Source: Alphaproteobacteria bacterium (lineage in GTDB: Bacteria; Pseudomonadota; Alphaproteobacteria; Rhizobiales; JAJFHC01). Taken from it: DNA of 64,000 nt. The notes beneath the pieces were generated by a model. It was not told the origin of the DNA, searched no databases, and saw only the letters and a program-made list of their open reading frames with translations. Location: NCBI GenBank assembly GCA_021775805.1, contig JAJFHD010000129.1:20264-84263 (forward strand), in the 5' to 3' direction. The translations under genes and the position numbers were made by a program. Below, one piece after another: positions 48,463 to 57,276 of the stretch; positions within the stretch are counted from its first letter, which is position 1, and each line of letters starts with the position of its first letter.

Positions 48463-49454
48463 TGCGCGCCCCGCTGGTCAGCCTCGACAAAACAGGCGAA
48501 ATTGTGGGTGTTTTCCTGCACAGTCATATGCGGCACGGACCCGCTGCACTGAGGCTCGGCCACGGAACACCGGGTATGGAAGACGCACCCACTCGGGCGT
48601 TCAAGCGGGCTTGGAATGTCTCCCGGCACCGGTGTCAGTGGCGCATCGAGATCATCGATTTTTGGGATCGCATTCAAAAGCCCGCGAGTATAAGGGTGAA
48701 TAGGATTGCGGATCACATCACGCACCGGGCCTTGCTCGACCAGCCGGCCCAGATACATGACGGCAATCTTATCGGCAGTCTGGGCAACGACACCCAGGTC
48801 GTGGGTGATGAAGATGATGCCCATGCCAAACTCAGACACCAGATCCTTCATCAGATCGATGACCTGGGCCTGAATAGTGACATCGAGAGCGGTGGTTGGC
48901 TCGTCCGCAATCAACAGCTTGGGATTAGTGGACAGCGCCATGGCGATCATGGCGCGTTGGCGCATGCCGCCGGACAGCTCGAACGCATATTGATTGAAAC
49001 GCTTGGCGGCGTCGGAAATACCGACACGATCAAGCATCTCCACTGAAATTCTTGCCGCCTCGCGTGCATTGATCTTCTTGTGCAGCATAAGCTGTTCGAC
49101 CATCTGGTCGCCGATCGTAATCGCCGGTGCGAAGCTGGCCATCGGTTCCTGAAAGATCATCGAGACAGCGCCACCGCGCACAACTTGCATGTCTCGTGCG
49201 GTTTTTAGCGACAGAACATCAATCTGTCCGTCGTCGATTGTCAGAGTAATCCGGCTGCCATCACCGTAGACGGAGTTTGAGGGGTTAAGCTGCATCAATG
49301 CCTTTGCCGTCACCGACTTGCCTGAACCGGACTCACCCACCAGCCCCATAATCTCGCCAGCCCTGAGATCAAACGAAACGCCGTCGACTGCCGTAATCCG
49401 GCCCTCGTCGGTGTCGAACTGCAATGTAAGGTCTTCCACGTTCAGCAGCGTCAT
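48459..49454 (-). CDS. peptide-type ABC transporter ATPase, DppD/OppD type
   Basis: ATPase of 331 residues: Walker A GESGSGKSVTAKA near 39, signature ELSGGMRQRAMIAMAL near 163, Walker B KLLIADEPTTALD near 182, and a C-terminal Cys-containing domain (CVFHTRCSVAEPQC). It overlaps the permease gene upstream and the second ATPase gene downstream by ATGA, so the pair is made in equal amounts. Confidence 0.92.
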   Translation of the reverse strand: MTLLNVEDLTLQFDTDEGRITAVDGVSFDLRAGEIMGLVGESGSGKSVTAKALMQLNPSNSVYGDGSRITLTIDDGQIDVLSLKTARDMQVVRGGAVSMIFQEPMASFAPAITIGDQMVEQLMLHKKINAREAARISVEMLDRVGISDAAKRFNQYAFELSGGMRQRAMIAMALSTNPKLLIADEPTTALDVTIQAQVIDLMKDLVSEFGMGIIFITHDLGVVAQTADKIAVMYLGRLVEQGPVRDVIRNPIHPYTRGLLNAIPKIDDLDAPLTPVPGDIPSPLERPSGCVFHTRCSVAEPQCSGSVPHMTVQENTHNFACFVEADQRGAQ

Positions 49455-50644
49455 TTCTTGGTACCCGAATATGGATCTGCCGCATCACGCAGGCCGTCCC
49501 CGACAAAAACGAAAGCGAGTACAAGCGCCACGAAGAAAATCACGGGTATGAAATACCACTGGTAGTTCAACAAGACGTCGGCTTTTGAAACGTTCTGCAT
49601 GAGAGCACCGAGCGAGTTCACCGGATCCTTCAGTCCCAGACCGATGAAACTGAGCGCTGTTTCCGAGCGCACCGCATAGGGAAAGGAAATCATCAAATCG
49701 ACGATGATGTAACTGGTGAAACTGGGCAGCAGATGCTTGCGGATAACGTGGCTGGGCGTGGCGCCGCAAAGTTCGGCTGCGAGCACATATTCCTGGCTGC
49801 GTTCGGTTAGCAGGTGCGTCCTGATGCGCCGGGCAAGGGTCGGCCAGCCGATCAGGCCCAGAATAATCGATATGAAAAAGAACCTTGTCTCCGAACTCCA
49901 TTCGTCCGGCACGAAGGCTGCCAGCGCCATGAACAACGGGATCGCCGGCACGGTTCGGATAGCGTCGGTTATCATCTGCAGAATCGAGTCGGTCCAACCG
50001 CCGAAGTAACCCGCCGCCCCACCGATTACCAGAGCAAGCACAAACGAAATCAGCACGCCCAGAGTCCCAACCGCCAGAGACGTATAGACCGCGTGCAGCG
50101 TCCGGGAATATATGTCCTTGCCGCTCGCGTCAGTGCCGAAGAGATGGACGCCGCCCGTGTCGGCGCCGAAGAGATGTGTCGTAAACGTCAATGTCTCGAT
50201 ATCGACGTCAAATGCCTCGCCCGGCAGGTCCCAGTCGATATTGATGAAGCTGTATTTCCAGTCCTGCACGAAGAAATAGACATACCGGCGCTTTTCCCGG
50301 TTGACCGTTGTCACCCAGCGGAAATTGGTCTTGATCGAACGCTCACGCTCAACAGTGTAAAGGAAAGGGCGGGCTGAAAAACCGTTTTCATCCCAGAATT
50401 TCGGAATCTGGGGCGCTCCGTTTTCATATTCCTTGTCCCGCCCAGCAATGGTCGGGTTGTAAGGTGACAGAAATGGCGCAAAAAGCCCCATCAATAACAT
50501 AGCGATCAGAACCCAACCCGCGATCATGGCTGTCCGGTCGCTCTTGAAACGCGCCCAGATCAACTGCCCTTGCGAGGCCGTAAAATAGGCCTCCTTGAGC
50601 TTCTGATCGGTCTGGGTTTGTGCCGTATCCGTAGTGCTCGCCAT
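49451..50644 (-). CDS. peptide-type ABC transporter permease, DppC/OppC type
   Basis: Inner-membrane permease of 397 residues. After a first span (IAGWVLIAMLLMGLFAPFL) comes a long periplasmic insert, longer than in E. coli DppC, before the family motif HLFGTDASGKDIYSRTLH near 168-185. Five further spans follow, and the EAA loop lies at AAELCGATPSHVIRKHLLPS. The long insert is typical of the OppC form paired with large (about 680-residue) binding proteins, as in YejABEF-like systems. Confidence 0.9.
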   Translation of the reverse strand: MASTTDTAQTQTDQKLKEAYFTASQGQLIWARFKSDRTAMIAGWVLIAMLLMGLFAPFLSPYNPTIAGRDKEYENGAPQIPKFWDENGFSARPFLYTVERERSIKTNFRWVTTVNREKRRYVYFFVQDWKYSFINIDWDLPGEAFDVDIETLTFTTHLFGADTGGVHLFGTDASGKDIYSRTLHAVYTSLAVGTLGVLISFVLALVIGGAAGYFGGWTDSILQMITDAIRTVPAIPLFMALAAFVPDEWSSETRFFFISIILGLIGWPTLARRIRTHLLTERSQEYVLAAELCGATPSHVIRKHLLPSFTSYIIVDLMISFPYAVRSETALSFIGLGLKDPVNSLGALMQNVSKADVLLNYQWYFIPVIFFVALVLAFVFVGDGLRDAADPYSGTKK

Positions 50645-50647
50645 AGT

Positions 50648-51655
50648 CTATCCCATGAGCCCCCGTCTTACGCGCGGGTCCATCAGTGCCAGCATGATAT
50701 CGGTTACGAAATTCAGGAAAACGATGCTGGCCGTCAGTAGGAAGATGATCGCGCCGGCAAGTTGCTGATCGTTGGATCTGGCCAGGGATTCAATCAGCAA
50801 TGCGCCAGCCTCGGTCAACGTCAGGATCAGGGCGACCACGGGAAGTTCATTGAAAATCCGGTTCAGGTCAAACCCGAGCGAGTTGATAACCGGACCAAGC
50901 GCATGACGGGCAGGATAGCGCCAGAGAAGCCTGCGGCCTGAAATGCCGCGGGCGGCGGCCGCCGTCACATAGAGTTTTCCGATCTCATCGAGCATGAGCG
51001 CGCGCACGGTCTGGAGCGCAAAGGCGGTCGCCGACCATCCCAGAATAAATATCGGCAGCCATGCACGCGACAGGAAGTCCATCAACCGGTCCCATGACCA
51101 CGCGGCGTCCCGGAATTCTTTCGAAAACAGTCCTGTCAGCGAATCGCCGAACAACACCGTTGAAATCAACATTATGATCAGTGCCAACAGGAAATTCGGA
51201 ATCGCAAGTCCCAGATAGCTGAGGAAACGTACCGAGTTGTTTGCCACCGGGCTCTTCGATGTCGCCGACATTATCCCGATGGGAATGGCGATCAGATAGG
51301 CAATAATCAGCGCGACCATACAGATCGAAAGGCTGATCCAGAATTTGTCACTCAGGAGTTGATTGATATTCAGGCGCAGAATGCAGCTGTCGCCGAACTC
51401 GCCCTTGAAGAACACGCTCCCGACCCAGCTTCCCCAGCGAATAATAAACGGCTTGTCGAGACCCAGACGTACTTCTTCCGCCTTGATATCGTCGATCGTG
51501 ATCTGCGCGCCCTGGGTGTTCTTGAAGGCCAGATACCGCTCCGCGCAACTGCCCGGAACCAGTTCCATCAGCGTGAACACGATCAGCGAGACCGTGAGCA
51601 ATGTGACCAGGGCCATCACCGCACGCATGAATGTGAACTGAAGGAATCTTGCCAT
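50648..51655 (-). CDS. peptide-type ABC transporter permease, DppB/OppB type
   Basis: Inner-membrane permease of 335 residues with six spans, starting RFLQFTFMRAVMALVTLLTV and with the family TLMELVPGS near the first loop. The EAA loop is TAAAARGISGRRLLWRYPAR. ATG 51655 follows GAGGGGAC; an in-frame upstream start at 51673 is less likely. It is separated from the binding-protein gene by a strong hairpin that may lower permease expression. Confidence 0.9.
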   Translation of the reverse strand: MARFLQFTFMRAVMALVTLLTVSLIVFTLMELVPGSCAERYLAFKNTQGAQITIDDIKAEEVRLGLDKPFIIRWGSWVGSVFFKGEFGDSCILRLNINQLLSDKFWISLSICMVALIIAYLIAIPIGIMSATSKSPVANNSVRFLSYLGLAIPNFLLALIIMLISTVLFGDSLTGLFSKEFRDAAWSWDRLMDFLSRAWLPIFILGWSATAFALQTVRALMLDEIGKLYVTAAAARGISGRRLLWRYPARHALGPVINSLGFDLNRIFNELPVVALILTLTEAGALLIESLARSNDQQLAGAIIFLLTASIVFLNFVTDIMLALMDPRVRRGLMG

Positions 51656-51710
51656 AAATTGTCCCCTCGACAAACTGACTAGATTGAATCCGGAGCGGTT
51701 TTACAAAAGA

Positions 51711-51740
51711 TGGACCGGGCGAAGATAATCGCCCGGTCCA
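51711..51740 (-). terminator. hairpin between binding-protein and permease genes
   Basis: TGGACCGGGCGA and TCGCCCGGTCCA form a perfect 12-bp stem around a 6-nt loop (51723-51728). On the minus strand a T-rich stretch (TCTTTTGTAAAA) follows it. It lies between the stop of the binding-protein gene and the start of the permease gene. It probably acts as a partial terminator or an mRNA-stabilising end, so the binding protein is made in excess. Confidence 0.75.
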
Positions 51741-51767
51741 GATATTTGTCAACGTCTTCCCACGTGC

Positions 51768-53810
51768 CTATTCGTCCAGGTACCATTGGAAGGCGCGGTA
51801 GGGGAACGTCCGGTAATACTCGTAAGACGCCGTCTTGAACTCGACGAAGTTCTTCAGAGCATTCCGGTGGTAGATCACGCCGGACGACTGAACCGTGCCG
51901 ATGAACAGGAGATTGCTCACCATGTTCTCAACCAGGCGTGCGCCAAGCTTGTCGGATTCAGGCGTGCCTGCAGGCGTCGACTGAAACGCGTTGATGTCGG
52001 CGATCAGCTGGTCGACGTATGCCGGCGGCTTGACGCCCTTGGAACCATTCGATTCAACGTATTCCGCCCACAGCATACCGACGCGGTGGTCGAAATAATT
52101 GTTGAATGGCGGCACCCAAAGCTCATTGTTGCCTAGAATGATCGCCATTGGCTGGCCTTTATGCCACATGCCAACGTCAAGCTGGTTGGAGGACTGTGCC
52201 GAACGGTATTCATCAGGGGTCACTTCCTTGACGGTGGTCTTGACACCGACGTTGGTCCAGTACTGGCCTACCAGTTCAACAACCTGACCGGCGATACCCT
52301 GGGTCGCGAACTGCATATTCAGCACCAGTTTGTCGCCATTGGGCAGTTCACGGATTCCGTCGCCGTCCTTGTCGACCATGCCGACTTCGTCAAGCAACTG
52401 TTTCGCCCCTTCTACATCGAACTCGGTTGCGAAGGATTTCCACTTGGGATCAACGAACGCCGGTGCCGGCGAGAACCCGATGTACTGCTGCGGTGTCCCC
52501 TGCCCGAAATAAGCAACTTCGTTAAGTTCCTTACGGTTGATGGCAATCGACATGGCCTTGCGGAACCGCAGATCACCAAAAACTTTACGCTTTTCAAGAT
52601 CTGCCGACGTCACGTTGAAAGAGAAGGCATGAATAGCGATCTGTGGCTTGAGGTGAACCGTGTAGTTGTTCTTCTCCTGGTTTTCCAACAGAAGCGGCGC
52701 ATCGGCCAGTTGCAGGGACTGAGCCTTGTAGTCAGCTTCGCCATTGACGAGTTTCAGGATACGGACCTGATTGTCGTTGGCATAAAGCTCGTCCTGTTCA
52801 CTGATATAGGGCAGCTGGTTGCCCGCCGTATCGACGATGAAGAAATACGGATTCGAGACGTAATGGCGTCCCTCAGTCGTATCCGAGACCGTCAGGTGGC
52901 TTTCCAGTGTCGGCACAACGGCTGCCGGCAGTTTTGCGACCTTGTCCGGGCTGTTCAGCAGGGGCGACGGTGTGTCGGTCCAGTCTGAATTGCCGAAATA
53001 GGCCTTGATCACGGCCAAGCCGTTTTCAAATCCGGCTTCTTTCGCCAGCTTGTCCGCATCCGGGTTGATGTCCGGGTGGAACCTGCCGAGGAAATGCTTG
53101 GGCTGGAAGCCCTGCGCGAATGACGTTGCAAAGTGTGCAATAAGGCCGGGTTTCGGTGCCGGCAGATTGAACCGGACCGTCTGAGGATCGATCACATCGA
53201 CCGTCATTCGTTTGCCAGCGACCAAGACATAGTCTTTTGGCTTTTCGATGACCTTCGAATCCAGTGCCAGATTATCGTACCAGAACTTCACGTCTTCAGC
53301 GGTGAACGGTTCGCCGTCGGACCATTTGTGGCCCTTGCGGAGTGTGAAAGTGAGTTGCGTGAAGTCGTCGTTCCATTTCCAAGACTTGGCCACCATCGGC
53401 ACGACCGTCTGAAGATCGTCGGAATAACGCACCAAATTGACGTGACGCGTCGACAGGAAGTCGGAGGTACCGGCTTCGGTCGCATTGGATAGCGCATCAA
53501 GTGTGCCGCCGTACTTGCCGACACTGTCATACGGCGCGACAACCAGCGGCTCTTCCGGAAGCCGCTCGGCAAGAGGCGGCAACTTGGGATTGCCAATGAT
53601 CTTGCCATTCATAGCTTCGGCGGCAGGGTTGCCGGAGAAGGTCAACTTGCACTTTGCGAGTGTTTCGAATTCACTCAGTTCGTATTGCTGCGGGTAAGCT
53701 CCGGCAGCGACACCTTTTGGATCCGCGACTGTAACAGCCGGGCATGCGGCATTGGCCACTGTCGCGAAAGCGCACAGTGCAACACCGGTTAGAAATAAAC
53801 GTTTTATCAT
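51768..53810 (-). CDS. peptide-type ABC transporter substrate-binding protein
   Basis: Periplasmic solute-binding protein of family 5, 680 residues, longer than the usual 500-540. The signal peptide MIKRLFLTGVALCAFATVAN ends near ANAACP. The family segment LTFTLRKGHKWSDGEPFTAE lies near 150-169 with DVKFWYDN after it; FRKAMSIAINRKELNEVAYF is near 415. ATG 53810 has GGGGAG 7-8 nt upstream; ATG 53840 is in frame without one. It is the first gene of the importer operon. A peptide or opine-like ligand is likely but not determined by sequence. Confidence 0.92.
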   Translation of the reverse strand: MIKRLFLTGVALCAFATVANAACPAVTVADPKGVAAGAYPQQYELSEFETLAKCKLTFSGNPAAEAMNGKIIGNPKLPPLAERLPEEPLVVAPYDSVGKYGGTLDALSNATEAGTSDFLSTRHVNLVRYSDDLQTVVPMVAKSWKWNDDFTQLTFTLRKGHKWSDGEPFTAEDVKFWYDNLALDSKVIEKPKDYVLVAGKRMTVDVIDPQTVRFNLPAPKPGLIAHFATSFAQGFQPKHFLGRFHPDINPDADKLAKEAGFENGLAVIKAYFGNSDWTDTPSPLLNSPDKVAKLPAAVVPTLESHLTVSDTTEGRHYVSNPYFFIVDTAGNQLPYISEQDELYANDNQVRILKLVNGEADYKAQSLQLADAPLLLENQEKNNYTVHLKPQIAIHAFSFNVTSADLEKRKVFGDLRFRKAMSIAINRKELNEVAYFGQGTPQQYIGFSPAPAFVDPKWKSFATEFDVEGAKQLLDEVGMVDKDGDGIRELPNGDKLVLNMQFATQGIAGQVVELVGQYWTNVGVKTTVKEVTPDEYRSAQSSNQLDVGMWHKGQPMAIILGNNELWVPPFNNYFDHRVGMLWAEYVESNGSKGVKPPAYVDQLIADINAFQSTPAGTPESDKLGARLVENMVSNLLFIGTVQSSGVIYHRNALKNFVEFKTASYEYYRTFPYRAFQWYLDE

Positions 53811-54231
53811 ATTGGACTCCCCGTCGATGTACTCGGTCATAGGCCTTCACGTGGAAGGTATCTGAGGTTTTTCTCAATGCCCCCGATCGGCATCGTTATA
53901 TGCCCCCTTGCCTAATCGTTATATGACAATGCCGGTTTGTCAAACAGTTCCCTTGTTACCGGATCGGGAATTAGTGCTGAAATCCGATTAACATCAACGG
54001 GTTAGGCAAATTTCACAGGTCAAATTTGATGGTGATAATTGTACGACGTGACGGCTAAGGGCATGCCGGTGTGACAATATTTTTCCAAAGCTCAACCCGT
54101 TTGTAACAATTGAAACGAAGGGGTATTCCGGAGGTTGTTCCAATTAAAGCCACGCAACGGCTGTGACAATGACCGGCGCTGGCTCTATCATTCGCCACAC
54201 ACCAGAAGCCTTTTTCGGGAGAGGAAACGTT
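53811..54231. other. divergent intergenic region
   Basis: About 420 bp between the divergent binding-protein and GFA genes. It is AT-richer than the surroundings and holds the 11-bp direct repeat listed separately. No gene-like frame is supported; a 213-codon minus-strand frame from 54055 is a shadow of the GFA gene. Confidence 0.5.
53892..53925. promoter_or_regulatory. 11-bp direct repeat upstream of the peptide importer operon
   Basis: ATCGTTATATG occurs at 53892-53902 and again at 53915-53925, 23 bp apart start to start, close to two helical turns. It is 82-115 bp upstream of the binding-protein ATG. That spacing suits two regulator subunits on one DNA face. No regulator gene is adjacent, so the call rests on repetition and position. 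Confidence 0.4.
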
Positions 54232-54723
54232 ATGCAACTCGAAGGATCCTGTCATTGCGGAAGCGTTCGGTTCAGCGTTGAATCCGATCACCCTTACCCG
54301 TTCAACGTCTGCTATTGCTCGATCTGTCGGAAGACAGCTGGTGGCAACGGTTCGGTGATCAATCTGGGCGCCCGGTCCAGCACCCTGCAGATTACAGGCG
54401 AGGACAGCATCAGCGTCTATCGTGCAGCAATCTTCGATCCTGCAACGCGAACTGCGCCTTTGAGCTCGGCCGAACGAAGATTCTGCAAGATGTGCGGATC
54501 CGCCCTGTGGCTGTGGGATCCGCGTTGGCCAGACCTTGTGCATCCTCATGCCTCTGCCATCGACACGGAACTGCCGATGCCGCCCGAGCATACGCACCTC
54601 ATGCTCGCGTCCAAACCCTCCTGGGTCGTGGCCTGCATCCGTGACGGCGACAAGACGTTCGACGAATATCCAGATGAAAGCCTTGCGGCATGGCACGAAC
54701 GGCTGGATCTTGTTTCAAAGTAG
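54232..54723 (+). CDS. GFA-family (CENP-V/GFA domain) zinc protein
   Basis: A 163-residue protein of the glutathione-dependent formaldehyde-activating enzyme family. Zinc-ligand cysteines are visible in GSCHCGSVRFSV near residues 5-16, CYCSICRKT near 27-35 and FCKMCGSALW near 83-92. ATG 54232 follows GAGAGGAAACG; earlier in-frame starts add an unrelated leader. Many members do not act on formaldehyde, so the activity is uncertain. It converges with phnE. Confidence 0.88.
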   Translation: MQLEGSCHCGSVRFSVESDHPYPFNVCYCSICRKTAGGNGSVINLGARSSTLQITGEDSISVYRAAIFDPATRTAPLSSAERRFCKMCGSALWLWDPRWPDLVHPHASAIDTELPMPPEHTHLMLASKPSWVVACIRDGDKTFDEYPDESLAAWHERLDLVSK

Positions 54724-54737
54724 TCAGATGTGGTTCG

Positions 54738-55592
54738 TCATTTGGCCTTTGCCACCCGCGCCCGGGCCCAGGCCGATACGACTTCCGAAACTGCCACCAA
54801 GACGATGATCGACAACAGGATTGCCGCCACGCGCAGGGTTTCGATCTGAAGCACGTTGCGCTTGAGATACCAGCCCATGCCGCCGGCACCGAAGAACCCC
54901 ACGACCGTCGCCGCCCGAAAGGCGACATCCCAGGTGTAGATGCCGATACCGGTGAAGGCGACCCTGACCTGGGGGAAGACGGCGTAGATCATGACGCTGA
55001 GCTCGCTGGCACCGGTGGAGCGGATCGCTTCGACCGGGCCCATGTCGATGCCTTCGATTTCCTCGGCGAACAGTTTGCCGGCAAAGCCGATGCAGAACAT
55101 GGTCAGGGCCAATATGCCGGCCATCATGCCAAAGCCCAGGATTGTGACGAAGAGAATGGCCCAGATGGTTTCGTGAACTGCCCGGGCACTCATTGTGAGC
55201 AAGCGGGCTACCGGGTACACAAACATCCGGCTTGGCGTCATGTTGCGGGCACCGAACCAGCCAAGAGGAATCGCAAGCATCATGCCGAACAGCGCCCCGA
55301 GGTAGGCCATCTGTATCGTGTCGACCACGGAGGACAGATAGTCGGCGTCCATGATGTAATCGATGTCGGGCGGGTAATAGCGATCCGAGATTAGTGTGCC
55401 GATACGCCCGAACATGCCCAGGAAGCGGTCCAGCGGAATGTTCAGATACGAAATCGAAAACCCTACAAATACCAGCGCCAGAAGCAGTCCGCCATAGCGG
55501 TAAAGGGATCCGGGAAACTTGAACCTGCTCCACTGGCGCACGCCGGTACCGTTTTCCGTCGCCGCTGTCTGTGTCGCAGTCCCATTGGCCAT
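54738..55592 (-). CDS. phnE: phosphonate ABC transporter permease PhnE (second copy)
   Basis: Inner-membrane permease of 284 residues with about six spans. The PhnE-type loop EEIEGIDMGPVEAIRSTGAS is followed by IYAVFPQV, and TLRVAAILLSIIVLVAVSEV closes the protein. It overlaps the preceding phnE stop as TGATG, so the two permeases are coupled and probably form a heterodimer. Last gene of the phnDCEE operon. Confidence 0.93.
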   Translation of the reverse strand: MANGTATQTAATENGTGVRQWSRFKFPGSLYRYGGLLLALVFVGFSISYLNIPLDRFLGMFGRIGTLISDRYYPPDIDYIMDADYLSSVVDTIQMAYLGALFGMMLAIPLGWFGARNMTPSRMFVYPVARLLTMSARAVHETIWAILFVTILGFGMMAGILALTMFCIGFAGKLFAEEIEGIDMGPVEAIRSTGASELSVMIYAVFPQVRVAFTGIGIYTWDVAFRAATVVGFFGAGGMGWYLKRNVLQIETLRVAAILLSIIVLVAVSEVVSAWARARVAKAK

Positions 55593-56413
55593 CAGATGAT
55601 CGCCTTGCGGGTAAAGTAGGACACCAGTTCACCGAACAGGATCAGCACCAGGGTTGCAAGAATGACGGTCGTGACGCCGGCATGATTGAACGTATTGAGT
55701 TGCCTGAAAAACACCAGGCCCAGACCACCGGCGCCCACCAGACCCAATACCGAAGACCGGCGGATGTTGATCTCCCACTCAAAGATAATGACACCGATCA
55801 TGGCCGGCAGGACCTGGGGCAGAATGGCATAGACGAACACCTTGAACTCGTTGCCACCAACCGCCCTGATCGCTTCAACCGGTCTCGGGTCGAGGTCTTC
55901 GATCGCCTCGGCAGACATCTTTGCGATGAAGCCAACCGAGCGCACCGCAATTGCCAGGACGCCGGCAAGAGCGCCAAGACCCACGGCTGCCACAAAGAAA
56001 AGAGCCCAGACAATTTCGTGGATCGACCGGCTCAGCGTCATCATCAACCGTGCGATCGGATAGGTGATCGGCGGGAATGGGGAGATATTGAGGGCCCCGA
56101 ACCACACTGCCGGGATGCAGGTTATGACCCCCAGAAGAGTTCCAAGGGTCGCCACCATGATGGTCTCGAGCGCCGGTTTCCAGAGATTGGGAACCAGTCC
56201 CCAGTCAATTTCAAGGAACTCGCCGACCGAGGCCAGAACCTCCTGAAACGACCCAAGGCGTTCCCAGTCCGTGTCGTCGACGACAGTCGTCTTCAGGCTG
56301 ATTGCAACAAGGATCGCGACCACTATGTAGATCACGATTCTTCGCGTTCTGCCACGCGACCGGTTGGCGATGATCTCGTCGACGCGTCGATCTATGATGA
56401 CCGTGTCGGTCAC
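55592..56413 (-). CDS. phnE: phosphonate ABC transporter permease PhnE (first copy)
   Basis: Inner-membrane permease of 273 residues. After a basic N-terminus (IIANRSRGRTRRIVIYIVVA) there are about six spans and the PhnE loop EAIEDLDPRPVEAIRAVGGN with VFVYAILPQVLPAMIG. GTG 56413 is chosen because it shares a base with the phnC stop (TAGTG) and is where family similarity begins; a longer in-frame reading to 56557 lies inside phnC. It is paired with the second PhnE. Confidence 0.92.
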   Translation of the reverse strand: MTDTVIIDRRVDEIIANRSRGRTRRIVIYIVVAILVAISLKTTVVDDTDWERLGSFQEVLASVGEFLEIDWGLVPNLWKPALETIMVATLGTLLGVITCIPAVWFGALNISPFPPITYPIARLMMTLSRSIHEIVWALFFVAAVGLGALAGVLAIAVRSVGFIAKMSAEAIEDLDPRPVEAIRAVGGNEFKVFVYAILPQVLPAMIGVIIFEWEINIRRSSVLGLVGAGGLGLVFFRQLNTFNHAGVTTVILATLVLILFGELVSYFTRKAII

Positions 56414-57165
56414 TAGAGCACTTCCATTGCATAGATATCGTTCAGGCTGTCTTCGTTCATTGTCGATGTCGGTCCGTCGAATCGCTTCAGCCCGTCCTGC
56501 AGGCCGATCATCTTGTTGCAGAATTCCATGGCGAGGCGGACATCGTGGATGTTGCACAGGACAGGTACATCATATTCCTTGGCGATCTCCATGATCAGTG
56601 CCATGACTTCACGGGAAATTTTCGGGTCGAGGCTCGACGTCGGCTCGTCGAGCAACAGCAATTTTGGATCCTGCATCAGGGCGCGTGCGATGCCGACACG
56701 CTGACGCTGACCACCGGAAAGTTCGTCGGCCCGCTTATCGACGTGGTCGGTCAAGCCCACGCGATCGAGAACCGACAGGGCGCGAGCGATGTCGGCTTTC
56801 GAAAACAGGCGAAAAAGGGCCCTGAAATTACCCACGTGCCCCAGCCTGCCCGACAATACATTGTCCATGACCGACATGCGGTTCACCAAGTTGAATTCCT
56901 GAAAGATCATTCCGATGTTCCGGCGTACCCGGCGCAAAGCTTTCGGGCGCAACGACAATACATTCTCGCCGTAAAGCTCAATGGTGCCTGAGTTGGGTTC
57001 GACCAACCGGTTTATGCACCGAATGAGAGTGGACTTGCCTGCGCCGCTGGGGCCGATGATCGCAAAAAAATCGTCGGCTTCGACATCAAAACTGATGCCT
57101 TTCAGAATTTCCGGGCCAGACGCGCTGTAGCGCACCTTGAGATCCTTGACGGAAAGTATGGACAT
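56413..57165 (-). CDS. phnC: phosphonate ABC transporter ATPase PhnC
   Basis: ATPase of 250 residues: Walker A GPSGAGKSTLIRCINRL near 38, Q loop IGMIFQEFNLVNRMSV near 84, signature LSGGQRQRVGIARALMQ near 148 and Walker B KLLLLDEPTSSLD near 169. These spacings and the CINRL sequence are typical of PhnC. Its TAG overlaps the GTG of phnE. A strong hairpin lies between it and phnD. Confidence 0.95.
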   Translation of the reverse strand: MSILSVKDLKVRYSASGPEILKGISFDVEADDFFAIIGPSGAGKSTLIRCINRLVEPNSGTIELYGENVLSLRPKALRRVRRNIGMIFQEFNLVNRMSVMDNVLSGRLGHVGNFRALFRLFSKADIARALSVLDRVGLTDHVDKRADELSGGQRQRVGIARALMQDPKLLLLDEPTSSLDPKISREVMALIMEIAKEYDVPVLCNIHDVRLAMEFCNKMIGLQDGLKRFDGPTSTMNEDSLNDIYAMEVL

Positions 57166-57204
57166 GCTTTCTCACCAGCCCTGGAAAACGGTTTTAAGGG
57201 AGAG

Positions 57205-57236
57205 GCCACGGGGTGGGCACGTGCCCGCCCCGTGGC
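57205..57236 (-). terminator. palindromic hairpin between phnD and phnC
   Basis: GCCACGGGG pairs perfectly with CCCCGTGGC. Inside this 9-bp stem is a further GGGCAC/GTGCCC palindrome. No T run follows, so it is more likely an mRNA-stabilising or attenuating element than a full terminator. It would leave phnD, the binding protein, in excess over the transporter core. Confidence 0.7.
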
Positions 57237-57276
57237 AGCGTCTAATGCGGTCGGTCGTTGGCTTTCGGGCGCACGC

